Source: Planctomycetota bacterium
GTDB taxonomy: Bacteria > Planctomycetota > Planctomycetia > Pirellulales > S012-138
Direction of reading: 5' to 3'
Length of the DNA: 5,106 nucleotides
Assembly: GCA_026982835.1 (NCBI GenBank)
Contig: JALSGI010000145.1
Location: 1-5,106, forward strand
Below the pieces are notes generated by a model. The model worked only from the letters and a program-made list of their open reading frames with translations. It searched no databases and was not told the origin of the DNA. The translations under genes and the position numbers were made by a program. The first letter of the stretch is position 1. Each line of letters begins with the position of its first letter. Below, piece by piece: positions 1 through 4,989 of the stretch.

Positions 1-1
1 G

Positions 2-2296
2 CTTCGGGAGCAAGAGCAGCCACTGGCCGCCGAATTGGCCAACCATTTGCGCCCCTTTGGCGTTTCGGCAACCGTTTGGGGTTCGGCTTTGCAAACGGCC
101 CAGAAAACGCTCCACCTGCTGCACTTCGTGCAACAATGGACCGCCCTGGAACAAAAATGGCCCGAGGCCCAACGACTCGGCCAGGCACTGCGCAGCTCCG
201 AAGTGGCCCAGCGACTCCGCTCCTGGCGCGGGCTGTTCGAAGCCACGATCGAGCGGTGCGTGTTGCTGGAAAAACTGCAAGGGCTGCTTGCCCCGGCAGA
301 AAAGTTCTTCCAGGAAGCCGAGCTTGCTCGGGCCAAGGCTCTCGTGCTGCACCAGGGGGACCTTTCCGCCTGGATCGACCAGGTGCAGCAGGGGGTTTAC
401 CATCTTCGGGACCTGGAACAGCTCCAGCAAGCCATGGACCGCTGGGTGGTTCAAGGACAGCAGGACTCCCTGGAATCGCTTGTGCTGAAAATTCTGGTCG
501 ATGCACCATCCTGGCGGCAACTGGCTTCCCAAAGCCAGCAGAACCCTCTGCAGATGGAAGTGACGACCTTTGGCCGCTGGTGGGCGGCCGTCGTGGAGCA
601 CACGGCCCTGGTTGCCTGGGAGGAGCACCTGCTCCAGCGCCACCCGGAGATCCAAAACTACGACGCCACCGATTACAAAAACGACGTGGACCACCTGCGA
701 GAACTGGTAAAGCAAAAGCAAGAAACGGAACCGCAAACAATCCTCCGCCGTTGGCAGGAGATTCAACGCCCCGTGCGAGGCAAGCACTGGGAGCAAGTTT
801 TCCAAGTGCGCAGCTCTCGCAAACGCCGCGCCCCCCGCACCCGCGAGGCGGTCCATCATGGAATCCAGCAAGGCCTGCTAAAGCTGAAGCCCTGCTGGCT
901 GGTCAACCCGGAAGTGGCAGCCCAGGTGTTCCCCCTGCACCCCGGGCTGTTCGACCTGGTCATCTTCGACGAAGCCTCCCAGTGCCCGCTGGAACAAGCT
1001 CTGCCGGCCATTTTTCGCGGCAAGCAGGTGGTGGTGGCTGGGGATGAAAAGCAACTCCCCCCTACCCGGTTCTTCCAGTCCCGCGAGGATTGGGACGACG
1101 AAGAAGAGGCCGCCTCCGAGGAGCTCACCGCCGAGCAGCTTCGGGAACAATTCCGCCGCGACGCGGTGTTCCACGCCGAAGACCTGCTCCAGGCGGCCAT
1201 CGCCAGCTACGAGGAAGCGTGGCTAAAGATCCACTACCGCAGCGATCATCCGGCCTTGATCGAGTTCAGCAACCGCGTTTTCTACGAAGGGCGACTGGAA
1301 GCCCCACCCTCATGCCGGGGCTGGCACGACGGGCAGGTGCCGCTGGAGTTCATCGAGGCCGGCGGGGTTTATGAGAACCGTACCAACCGCCGCGAGGCCG
1401 AAATCGTCGTCGATCTGCTGGCCCGCTGGTGGCTGGAACACTCCCCGGTGCCCACCATCGGCGTGGTTACCTTCAACTTGGAGCAACGCGACTTGATCGA
1501 GGACTTGATCCTCCAGCGGTGCTACAAAGACAGCCGGTTCGAGGCCGCCTACGAGCGAGAACGGAACCGCCGCGACGGGGAGCAGGACGTGGGCTTTTTC
1601 GTCAAGAACCTGGAGAACGTCCAGGGGGATGAGCGGGAGCTGATTATCTTCAGCACCACCTTCGGGCCCGATGCCCAAGGTGCGTTCCGCCGCTACTTCG
1701 GCCCGGTGGGGGCGCACGGGGGCCAGCGGCGGCTCAACGTGGCCATCACGCGGGCCAAGCGGCGGATCGTGGTGGTGTGCAGCATGCCGTTGGAACAAAT
1801 CGCCGAGCCGGACCCTGCTCCCTCGGCCGAAGCACTCACTCCCCGGCAATGCCTGCAATACTACCTGCAATATGTGCAAATGCTCAGCCAGGGCCAAATC
1901 GACCAGGCCCGGCAGATGCTCCAGCGGCTCTGTCGCCGCGCGCCGGCCTGGGGGCAAGGGGAGCCGGAGTCCCCGCTGGAAGAAGAAGTGCTCCAAGAGC
2001 TGCAAAAACGCGGCTTTCTGGTCGATTGCCAGGTGGGGGATGTGGGTTTTCGGATCGACCTGGCCGTGCGGCATCCGGAGCCGGGCCGGGGGTACGTGCT
2101 GGGGGTGGAATGCGACGGGGCCAGCTATCACAGCTCCCTTTCGGCCCGGCTGCGCGACGTGTGGCGGGAAGACATTCTCCGCGGCCGAGGGTGGAAGCTT
2201 TACCGGGTGTGGAGCACCCGCTGGTGGAATGATCGGGCAGGGGAGTTGGACCGACTGCTGCGGGCCATCGAACAAGCAATCCGCGACTCAAAGTAG
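2..2296 (+). CDS. Large superfamily 1 DNA/RNA helicase with C-terminal Vsr-like endonuclease domain (5' partial)
   Basis: The frame is open to the window edge and no Walker A motif is present, so the real start lies upstream; the TTG at 35 is only the first possible start in view. Numbering from that TTG, SF1 (Upf1-like, AAA_11/AAA_12) motifs appear in order: motif II DEASQ at 312-316, motif III GDEKQLPPT at 336-344, IHYRS at 399-403, motif V-like ENVQGDERE at 527-535, and motif VI LNVAITRAKRR at 567-577. An acidic insert (WDDEEEAASEE) follows motif III. From about residue 646 the protein matches the MTES_1575/Vsr-like nuclease fold: SPLEEEVLQEL, then IDLAV with D675, then ECDGASYH with E692 and D694, then a GWKLYRVWSTRWW strand. 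These acidic residues are the likely metal site. Residues 1-290 are mostly helical and unrecognised. Relatives often carry DUF4011 at the N-terminus and exceed 1,300 residues. Expected activity is ATP-driven nucleic-acid unwinding coupled to cleavage in the cytoplasm. The biological role, defence or repair, is inferred. Confidence 0.9.
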   Translation, partial: LREQEQPLAAELANHLRPFGVSATVWGSALQTAQKTLHLLHFVQQWTALEQKWPEAQRLGQALRSSEVAQRLRSWRGLFEATIERCVLLEKLQGLLAPAEKFFQEAELARAKALVLHQGDLSAWIDQVQQGVYHLRDLEQLQQAMDRWVVQGQQDSLESLVLKILVDAPSWRQLASQSQQNPLQMEVTTFGRWWAAVVEHTALVAWEEHLLQRHPEIQNYDATDYKNDVDHLRELVKQKQETEPQTILRRWQEIQRPVRGKHWEQVFQVRSSRKRRAPRTREAVHHGIQQGLLKLKPCWLVNPEVAAQVFPLHPGLFDLVIFDEASQCPLEQALPAIFRGKQVVVAGDEKQLPPTRFFQSREDWDDEEEAASEELTAEQLREQFRRDAVFHAEDLLQAAIASYEEAWLKIHYRSDHPALIEFSNRVFYEGRLEAPPSCRGWHDGQVPLEFIEAGGVYENRTNRREAEIVVDLLARWWLEHSPVPTIGVVTFNLEQRDLIEDLILQRCYKDSRFEAAYERERNRRDGEQDVGFFVKNLENVQGDERELIIFSTTFGPDAQGAFRRYFGPVGAHGGQRRLNVAITRAKRRIVVVCSMPLEQIAEPDPAPSAEALTPRQCLQYYLQYVQMLSQGQIDQARQMLQRLCRRAPAWGQGEPESPLEEEVLQELQKRGFLVDCQVGDVGFRIDLAVRHPEPGRGYVLGVECDGASYHSSLSARLRDVWREDILRGRGWKLYRVWSTRWWNDRAGELDRLLRAIEQAIRDSK

Positions 2297-2309
2297 CGAT
2301 TCGCCGCTG

Positions 2310-2352
2310 CTTCGGTTTTGCTCCGTCTCGGCGGGCCAGAGCAAACGCGAAG
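2310..2352 (+). other. Imperfect stem-loop downstream of the helicase
   Basis: Two 14-nt arms, 2310-2323 and 2339-2352, pair at 12 of 14 positions around a 15-nt loop, beginning 14 nt after the helicase stop codon. No T-run follows on the + strand, so it is not a classical intrinsic terminator. It could stabilise the transcript end or act with another termination mechanism. Confidence 0.35.
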
Positions 2353-2360
2353 ATCACACG

Positions 2361-2378
2361 GCGAGCCGGGAGCGTAAG
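2361..2378 (+). repeat. Isolated half-copy of the hairpin-array unit
   Basis: The 18 nt GCGAGCCGGGAGCGTAAG recur exactly, in inverted orientation, at 2879-2896. At 2872-2891 this sequence forms the left arm and loop of a hairpin. Here the right arm is absent (GGAAGGGA follows instead of GCnnnnGG), so this is a decayed or truncated unit outside the main cluster. Confidence 0.7.
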
Positions 2379-2396
2379 GAAGGGACGAGACTTGAG

Positions 2397-2428
2397 GGCT
2401 TGGAGGCGTGGAGGCTTGGGGGCTTGGA
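2397..2428 (+). repeat. 8-bp tandem repeat, four copies
   Basis: There are four consecutive octamers: GGCTTGGA, GGCGTGGA, GGCTTGGG and GGCTTGGA. The second and third copies each differ from the consensus by one base. Every unit has two GG pairs, so the + strand is strongly G-rich. It lies in the gap between the convergent genes and has no coding significance that I can see. Confidence 0.8.
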
Positions 2429-2457
2429 GGGATACAGAGTCCCGCACGTCAGTGTGT

Positions 2458-2485
2458 GGGTCTTGGGTCCTGGGTCTTGGGTCTT
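2458..2485 (+). repeat. 7-bp tandem repeat, four copies, G-quadruplex motif
   Basis: There are four consecutive heptamers: GGGTCTT, GGGTCCT, GGGTCTT and GGGTCTT. The four GGG runs at 2458, 2465, 2472 and 2479 are separated by exactly 4 nt each, which satisfies the canonical G3+N1-7 quadruplex rule on the + strand. It begins 29 bp after the octamer repeat. The function is unknown. Confidence 0.85.
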
Positions 2486-2540
2486 GAGGTGGTGCTGCCG
2501 CACCGGGGTGAGAACAAACGTCAACTTGCACAACCAAGAG

Positions 2541-2560
2541 CCCCCCGCGTAAGCGGGGGG
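2541..2560 (+). repeat. Array hairpin 1 (GTAA loop)
   Basis: Perfect 8-bp stem: CCCCCCGC, loop GTAA (a GNRA-type tetraloop in RNA), GCGGGGGG. It forms the core of the left terminal inverted repeat. Its stem is identical to that of hairpin 8 at the other end. Confidence 0.9.
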
Positions 2561-2562
2561 AG

Positions 2563-2582
2563 CCGCGGGCGTAAGCCCGCGG
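2563..2582 (+). repeat. Array hairpin 2 (GTAA loop)
   Basis: Perfect 8-bp stem: CCGCGGGC, loop GTAA, GCCCGCGG. Only 2 nt separate it from hairpin 1. Its loop is the same but its inner stem pairs differ. Confidence 0.9.
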
Positions 2583-2594
2583 TTGAGCGGCGAG

Positions 2595-2614
2595 CCGCCA
2601 GCTTCAGCTGGCGG
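2595..2614. repeat. Array hairpin 3 (TTCA loop)
   Basis: Perfect 8-bp stem: CCGCCAGC, loop TTCA, GCTGGCGG. It is separated from hairpin 2 by the 12-nt spacer TTGAGCGGCGAG. Confidence 0.9.
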
Positions 2615-2625
2615 AGAACGGCCAG

Positions 2626-2645
2626 CCGTCGACTTCAGTCGGCGG
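2626..2645 (+). repeat. Array hairpin 4 (TTCA loop, one G-U pair)
   Basis: Arms CCGTCGAC and GTCGGCGG surround loop TTCA. Seven Watson-Crick pairs plus T2629/G2642 form a full stem only in RNA of the + strand (U-G wobble); the opposite strand would have an A/C mismatch. It is separated from hairpin 3 by the 11-nt spacer AGAACGGCCAG. A T6 run lies 16 nt downstream at 2662-2667, too far for a standard intrinsic terminator. Confidence 0.85.
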
Positions 2646-2677
2646 AGAAAATCGACACGCGTTTTTTCTTGGCTCTC

Positions 2678-2697
2678 CCCCGGGCTAAAGCCCGGGG
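2678..2697. repeat. Array hairpin 5 (TAAA loop)
   Basis: Perfect 8-bp stem: CCCCGGGC, loop TAAA, GCCCGGGG. It has the same 20-nt geometry as the others but is separated from hairpin 4 by 32 nt of unrelated sequence. Confidence 0.9.
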
Positions 2698-2705
2698 CTC
2701 GCCAA

Positions 2706-2725
2706 CCGCGTGCTCACGCACGCGG
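2706..2725. repeat. Array hairpin 6 (TCAC / GTGA loop)
   Basis: Perfect 8-bp stem: CCGCGTGC, loop TCAC, GCACGCGG. Read on the minus strand the loop is GTGA, a GNRA type. With one bulged C at 2726, three further outer pairs are possible (CAA with TTG). Confidence 0.9.
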
Positions 2726-2798
2726 CTTGCCGGACAAAAAGCAACTCTTTTGCTCTGGAAACACTCCGTCTTATGCCAGCACGCGAAACACGTACAAA

Positions 2799-2819
2799 GC
2801 TCCCGGCTCGCTGTTCTCC
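2799..2819 (-). repeat. Direct repeat copy of the array spacer and half-hairpin
   Basis: These 21 nt are identical to 2884-2904, 85 bp away in the same orientation. Read on the minus strand the copy contains the spacer AGAACAGCGAG followed by the half-stem CCGGGAGC. No complementary arm is present, so no hairpin forms here. It is another decayed copy of the array unit. Confidence 0.85.
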
Positions 2820-2854
2820 GTTTTCTTGCAATGGAGCGGAACCTCCCAGTGGCT

Positions 2855-2869
2855 GACGGCCCTGCCGTC
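2855..2869. other. Small hairpin of a different geometry
   Basis: GACGGC and GCCGTC form a perfect 6-bp stem around loop CCT. It lacks the CC....GC signature and 4-nt loop of the array hairpins, so it is probably unrelated and may be chance in GC-rich DNA. Confidence 0.35.
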
Positions 2870-2871
2870 CT

Positions 2872-2891
2872 CCGCGGGCTTACGCTCCCGG
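2872..2891 (-). repeat. Array hairpin 7, degenerate (GTAA loop on minus strand)
   Basis: On the minus strand: CCGGGAGC, loop GTAA, GCCCGCGG, with six of eight stem positions paired. It is linked to hairpin 8 by the 11-nt spacer AGAACAGCGAG (minus strand). The left arm and loop are the portion repeated at 2361-2378. Confidence 0.7.
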
Positions 2892-2902
2892 CTCGCTGTT
2901 CT

Positions 2903-2922
2903 CCCCCCGCTGGCGCGGGGGG
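2903..2922 (-). repeat. Array hairpin 8, right terminal hairpin, 39 bp past the metallopeptidase stop
   Basis: Perfect 8-bp stem: CCCCCCGC, loop TGGC (GCCA on the minus strand), GCGGGGGG. It forms the core of the right terminal inverted repeat. It is the first strong RNA hairpin downstream of the metallopeptidase gene and could protect or end that transcript, but no T-run follows on the minus strand. Confidence 0.85.
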
Positions 2923-2961
2923 CTCTTGGTCCTCTGCCGGCCGAAGTCGCAGCAGCGGAGG

Positions 2962-4461
2962 TCAATCTTTTGAAGCAGCGGCCTCGGGCCAGTGTTTCGG
3001 CTCCAGCCGGGCCTGGTGGCACAGTTGGGCCAGCCAGGCGGCCGTGGGGGGATCGAAGCCGCAGACGCACACCACTTCCTTCCCCCGGCGGCGCAGCAGG
3101 CAGAACCACTTCTCATGCTGGAACGGGGCTTCCTGCACCTGGGGAAGCTCCTTCGGATCGACCCGCTCCGGCAGGCGGAGCCGCTGCCAGGGGCCGGGCC
3201 GGGGATGCAGCTTATAGCGCACGTAGTGCTGCCAGGCAAGGAAGAACTCCTGGGCGTCGGCCGCGGTGTCCCAGTGCGTGGCCAGCAGCAGCCCCAGGCG
3301 GCCGTCGGCGTGTTCCCAGACCACGTAGCGGTCGCCGTCCCAACCGGCGGCGGCCTGGTGGGCCGCAGGGGTGCGTCCCAGCAGTACCAGCAATTGGAAC
3401 TCTCCCAGCACGTTGCGGCCCAGCTCACGCCATCCCTTGGGCACCGCGGCAATGTTTTGGGGCAGGATGATCTTCACCGGCACGTCGCGCCGGGGACCGC
3501 GGTATTTTTCCGGGTGGAGCACCTGCTCGGTGGAAAGCGGCGGGGCGGCGAAGCACTTGTTGACCGCCTTCCAGCCCCCGCGGCGCGTCTGATGCAACAC
3601 AAAGACCAGCCCCTTGTGGTACGGGAACACCAAACCTTGCCGCATCAGTGGAGGAGCTTTCTTGTAGGCGGGACCACCGGCCAGGCCCAGGAAAGGAATC
3701 AGCAGGCCAAAGGTCAGGTCGGCCCGGAAGGGGGAAGTTTGCAGCACCTTCTCGGTCGATTCCCCTTCCAGGCGAGCCATCTCCTGCAACATCAGCAGCG
3801 TGGCGTCCCCTTCCACCAGAGCGTCGAAGGCCAAACTCATGTCATCGTCGTCATCGGGGATGCGCTGGTCCCAGCCCTTGAGGTCGAAGTGCTGATCCTG
3901 GAGGGCGTGGGTGAGTTCGTGGGCCAGGGTGGTCTTGGCGTCGTCTTTGTCGAAGGGCTCGTCGTTTTGCAGCAGACGGGCCAGGAACCCCTTGGGCTTT
4001 TTTTGCTCTTGTTGGGTTTCGACCACCAGCACCAACAGGCGATCGCGCGAGTTGTAGAATCCGCCCACTTCTTCGGAAAGCAACTGCTTGGTCAGCTCCA
4101 CCAGGTCGAGCTGGCGGGGGGCGGCCCCCAGGGCCTTGAGACTGCGATCAAAGAAGTAAAGCTCCTGGGGCGTGTACTCTTTGCGGAACTCTCTTTCCAG
4201 ATACTGCCGCACCTGGCGGCGGTTCATCAGCCGAGCTTGCACCGGGCGGCGAAAGGGAAGCTTGCGCAAACGGGGGACCAGGAGCTGGTAAGCCTGCTGG
4301 TAGTGCCGGAGGGCCTGTTCGTACCGGCCTTGGTCGGCCGCCTGGTCGCCGCGGCGAAGCAGCGCCTGGGCCGGATGCGGCTCACTCGCCGTAGTGATCC
4401 TGATGAGCCAGAGGAACAAACACCCCCACGCCCCGACTCCCCGTGCGGCCCAAGTGAACAT
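2962..4461 (-). CDS. Exported HExxH zinc metallopeptidase with TPR-like N-terminus, uncharacterised family
   Basis: The protein has 499 residues. A hydrophobic stretch at about 9-20 followed by TTAS near 23-26 suggests a signal peptide or N-terminal anchor. Residues 30-61 (AQALLRRGDQAADQGRYEQA and following) fit a TPR helix pair. The active-site helix is LAHELTHALQDQHFD with H181, E182 and H185. After an acidic run D203-D207, ALVEGDA supplies E218 as the probable third zinc ligand, giving a gluzincin-like arrangement. GGFYNSRDRLLVLV at 133-146 is probably the edge strand before the catalytic helix. STEQVLHPEKY at 310-320 is a motif I associate with bacterial HExxH proteins of unknown role. 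The start at 4461 is backed by a GGAGG site 8 nt upstream. The gene follows the hydrolase remnant by 63 bp on the same strand. It probably cleaves peptides outside the cytoplasm; the substrate is unknown. A zinc peptidase is well supported, the precise family is not. Confidence 0.88.
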   Translation of the reverse strand: MFTWAARGVGAWGCLFLWLIRITTASEPHPAQALLRRGDQAADQGRYEQALRHYQQAYQLLVPRLRKLPFRRPVQARLMNRRQVRQYLEREFRKEYTPQELYFFDRSLKALGAAPRQLDLVELTKQLLSEEVGGFYNSRDRLLVLVVETQQEQKKPKGFLARLLQNDEPFDKDDAKTTLAHELTHALQDQHFDLKGWDQRIPDDDDDMSLAFDALVEGDATLLMLQEMARLEGESTEKVLQTSPFRADLTFGLLIPFLGLAGGPAYKKAPPLMRQGLVFPYHKGLVFVLHQTRRGGWKAVNKCFAAPPLSTEQVLHPEKYRGPRRDVPVKIILPQNIAAVPKGWRELGRNVLGEFQLLVLLGRTPAAHQAAAGWDGDRYVVWEHADGRLGLLLATHWDTAADAQEFFLAWQHYVRYKLHPRPGPWQRLRLPERVDPKELPQVQEAPFQHEKWFCLLRRRGKEVVCVCGFDPPTAAWLAQLCHQARLEPKHWPEAAASKD

Positions 4462-4469
4462 GTGGCTTT

Positions 4470-4474
4470 CCTCC
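4470..4474 (-). promoter_or_regulatory. Ribosome binding site of the metallopeptidase
   Basis: On the minus strand GGAGG lies 8 nt before the ATG at 4461, within GGGGAGGAAAGCCAC. It is a strong Shine-Dalgarno match with standard spacing and fixes the start. Confidence 0.75.
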
Positions 4475-4511
4475 CCGGATCAACGCCGACTTGTAAAGCC
4501 CGTGGGTCCCC

Positions 4512-4524
4512 GGCCGCCGCGGCC
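4512..4524. other. GC hairpin abutting the hydrolase stop codon
   Basis: GGCCG and CGGCC pair around CCG, directly next to the stop codon at 4525-4527 and inside the 63-bp gap before the metallopeptidase. There is no T-run. The stem is only 5 bp, so it may be chance. Confidence 0.25.
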
Positions 4525-4869
4525 TCACTTCGGCGGCAGGAATTCCAACTGGACCAGGAAGCGGTCCATTTCTTCCAGGGTTTGTTTGTAGTACGGATTG
4601 TTTCCTCCGCGACGGCGGAAGTTGAAGAACCCGTGCCCGGCCCCTTCGTACTTCTTCAACATACACCGATTGCCCGCCTTTTGCATCGCCTGGGCGAAAA
4701 TTTCCACACTGCGGATCGGCACCACGCGATCCTCGCTGCCGTGCAGGATCAGCACCGGCAGCGGGTGCGCCCGCACGTGATGATAGGGGGAAACGCTTTG
4801 CGGATTCCCTTGAATCCGGCGGGCAAGTGCCGCGGCCAGCGCCGCCAGAGCAAAGCAGCAGCGTTTCAT
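4525..4869 (-). pseudogene. Alpha/beta hydrolase (esterase/dienelactone-hydrolase-like) remnant with in-frame loss of the N-terminal catalytic half
   Basis: The frame encodes 114 residues with no internal stop. Residues 1-16 (MKRCCFALAALAAALA) look like a signal peptide. From about residue 20, GNPQSVSPYHHVRAHPLP leads into VLILHGSEDRVVP with the acid residue D47, then YEGAGHGFFNF with the catalytic histidine H79, and a final helix EEMDRFL. This is the C-terminal third of the acetyl-esterase-like alpha/beta hydrolases, normally about 270-310 residues. The HGGG oxyanion motif and the GxSxG nucleophile elbow that should lie between the signal peptide and residue 20 are absent, so hydrolysis is not expected. 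The missing part is not upstream, where a divergent gene begins. A GGAG site 8 nt before 4869 supports this start over the in-frame ATG at 4932. It may still be translated; a repurposed small exported protein or an assembly error is possible. Confidence 0.75.
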
Positions 4870-4989
4870 CTTCGGGGCTCCACTTTGGGGAAGAACGAAT
4901 CTGTCTGGACAACCCAAGCGTTCCTGCCCCACATTGATATTTCAACACCGCAACCGCCCAAAAGTTTCCCGCCCTGGGGGCCGTGCATC
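4870..4989. promoter_or_regulatory. Divergent intergenic region, likely promoters for both directions
   Basis: These 120 bp separate two genes that point away from each other, so at least one promoter is expected here. The only AT-rich patch is around 4931-4946, with a small palindrome TTGA-TATT-TCAA at 4934-4945. I find no convincing -35/-10 pair on either strand, so the assignment rests on gene orientation. Confidence 0.35.
4878..4881 (-). promoter_or_regulatory. Ribosome binding site of the hydrolase remnant
   Basis: On the minus strand GGAG is followed by 8 nt (CCCCGAAG) and the ATG at 4869. It decides the start in favour of the signal-peptide methionine rather than the ATG 63 nt further upstream. 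Confidence 0.6.

Larger units (their letters stand above)
2533..2930. repeat. 398-bp composite hairpin cluster bounded by 30-bp inverted repeats (REP/MITE-like)
   Basis: Positions 2533-2562 and the complement of 2930-2901 match at 28 of 30 bases; the only differences are two bases in the tetraloop. Each end is ACCAAGAG followed by an 8-bp-stem hairpin and AG. Between them lie further hairpins of the same geometry, with arms CCnnnnGC / GCnnnnGG (one GAC/GTC variant) and always a 4-nt loop. They sit at 2541, 2563, 2595, 2626, 2678, 2706, 2872 and 2903. No transposase or other coding sequence is visible inside. No convincing target-site duplication flanks the ends (CTTGCACA on the left, CCTCTGCC on the right). 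It could be a non-autonomous mobile element, a nest of independently arrived REP-like repeats, or a structured transcript end shared by two convergent genes. Confidence 0.65.

Noticed and set aside
35..37. TTG as the true start of the helicase
   Set aside because: The reading frame is open upstream to base 2 and a functional SF1 helicase needs a Walker A motif, which is not downstream of this codon.
76..1047. Long open frame on the + strand overlapping the helicase
   Set aside because: It is out of frame with a protein carrying clear helicase motifs, and its translation is Pro/Arg/Gly-rich without any domain, as expected for GC-rich shadow frames.
1310..2275. 321-codon open frame on the minus strand opposite the helicase
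   Set aside because: It lies wholly antisense to the helicase motif VI and nuclease region. Its Pro/His/Leu-rich translation shows no motif.
2541..2645. Possible CRISPR array
   Set aside because: The period is 31-32 nt, but the 20-nt hairpins are the variable part and the 2-12 nt spacers the conserved part, with irregular spacing and no cas genes. This is the opposite of a CRISPR layout.
2646..2667. Intrinsic terminator made of hairpin 4 plus the T6 run at 2662
   Set aside because: The T-run is 16 nt away from the stem rather than directly adjacent, so it does not meet the usual geometry.
2740..2754. Small inverted repeat AGCAA-CTCTT-TTGCT
   Set aside because: Only 5 bp with a 5-nt loop and no array signature; it is easily explained by chance.
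2583..3470. Open frames on the + strand crossing the hairpin cluster into the metallopeptidase
   Set aside because: They run through palindromic repeats and then antisense to the peptidase gene. The translation is low-complexity Arg/Pro/Ala with no domain.
4870..4932. N-terminal extension of the hydrolase remnant from the ATG at 4932
   Set aside because: The extension (MGQERLGCPDRFVLPQSGAPK) would bury the signal peptide, and the ATG at 4869 has its own GGAG site 8 nt upstream.
4382..4948. 188-codon open frame on the minus strand across the hydrolase remnant
   Set aside because: It overlaps the recognisable hydrolase sequence in another frame and shows no domain of its own.
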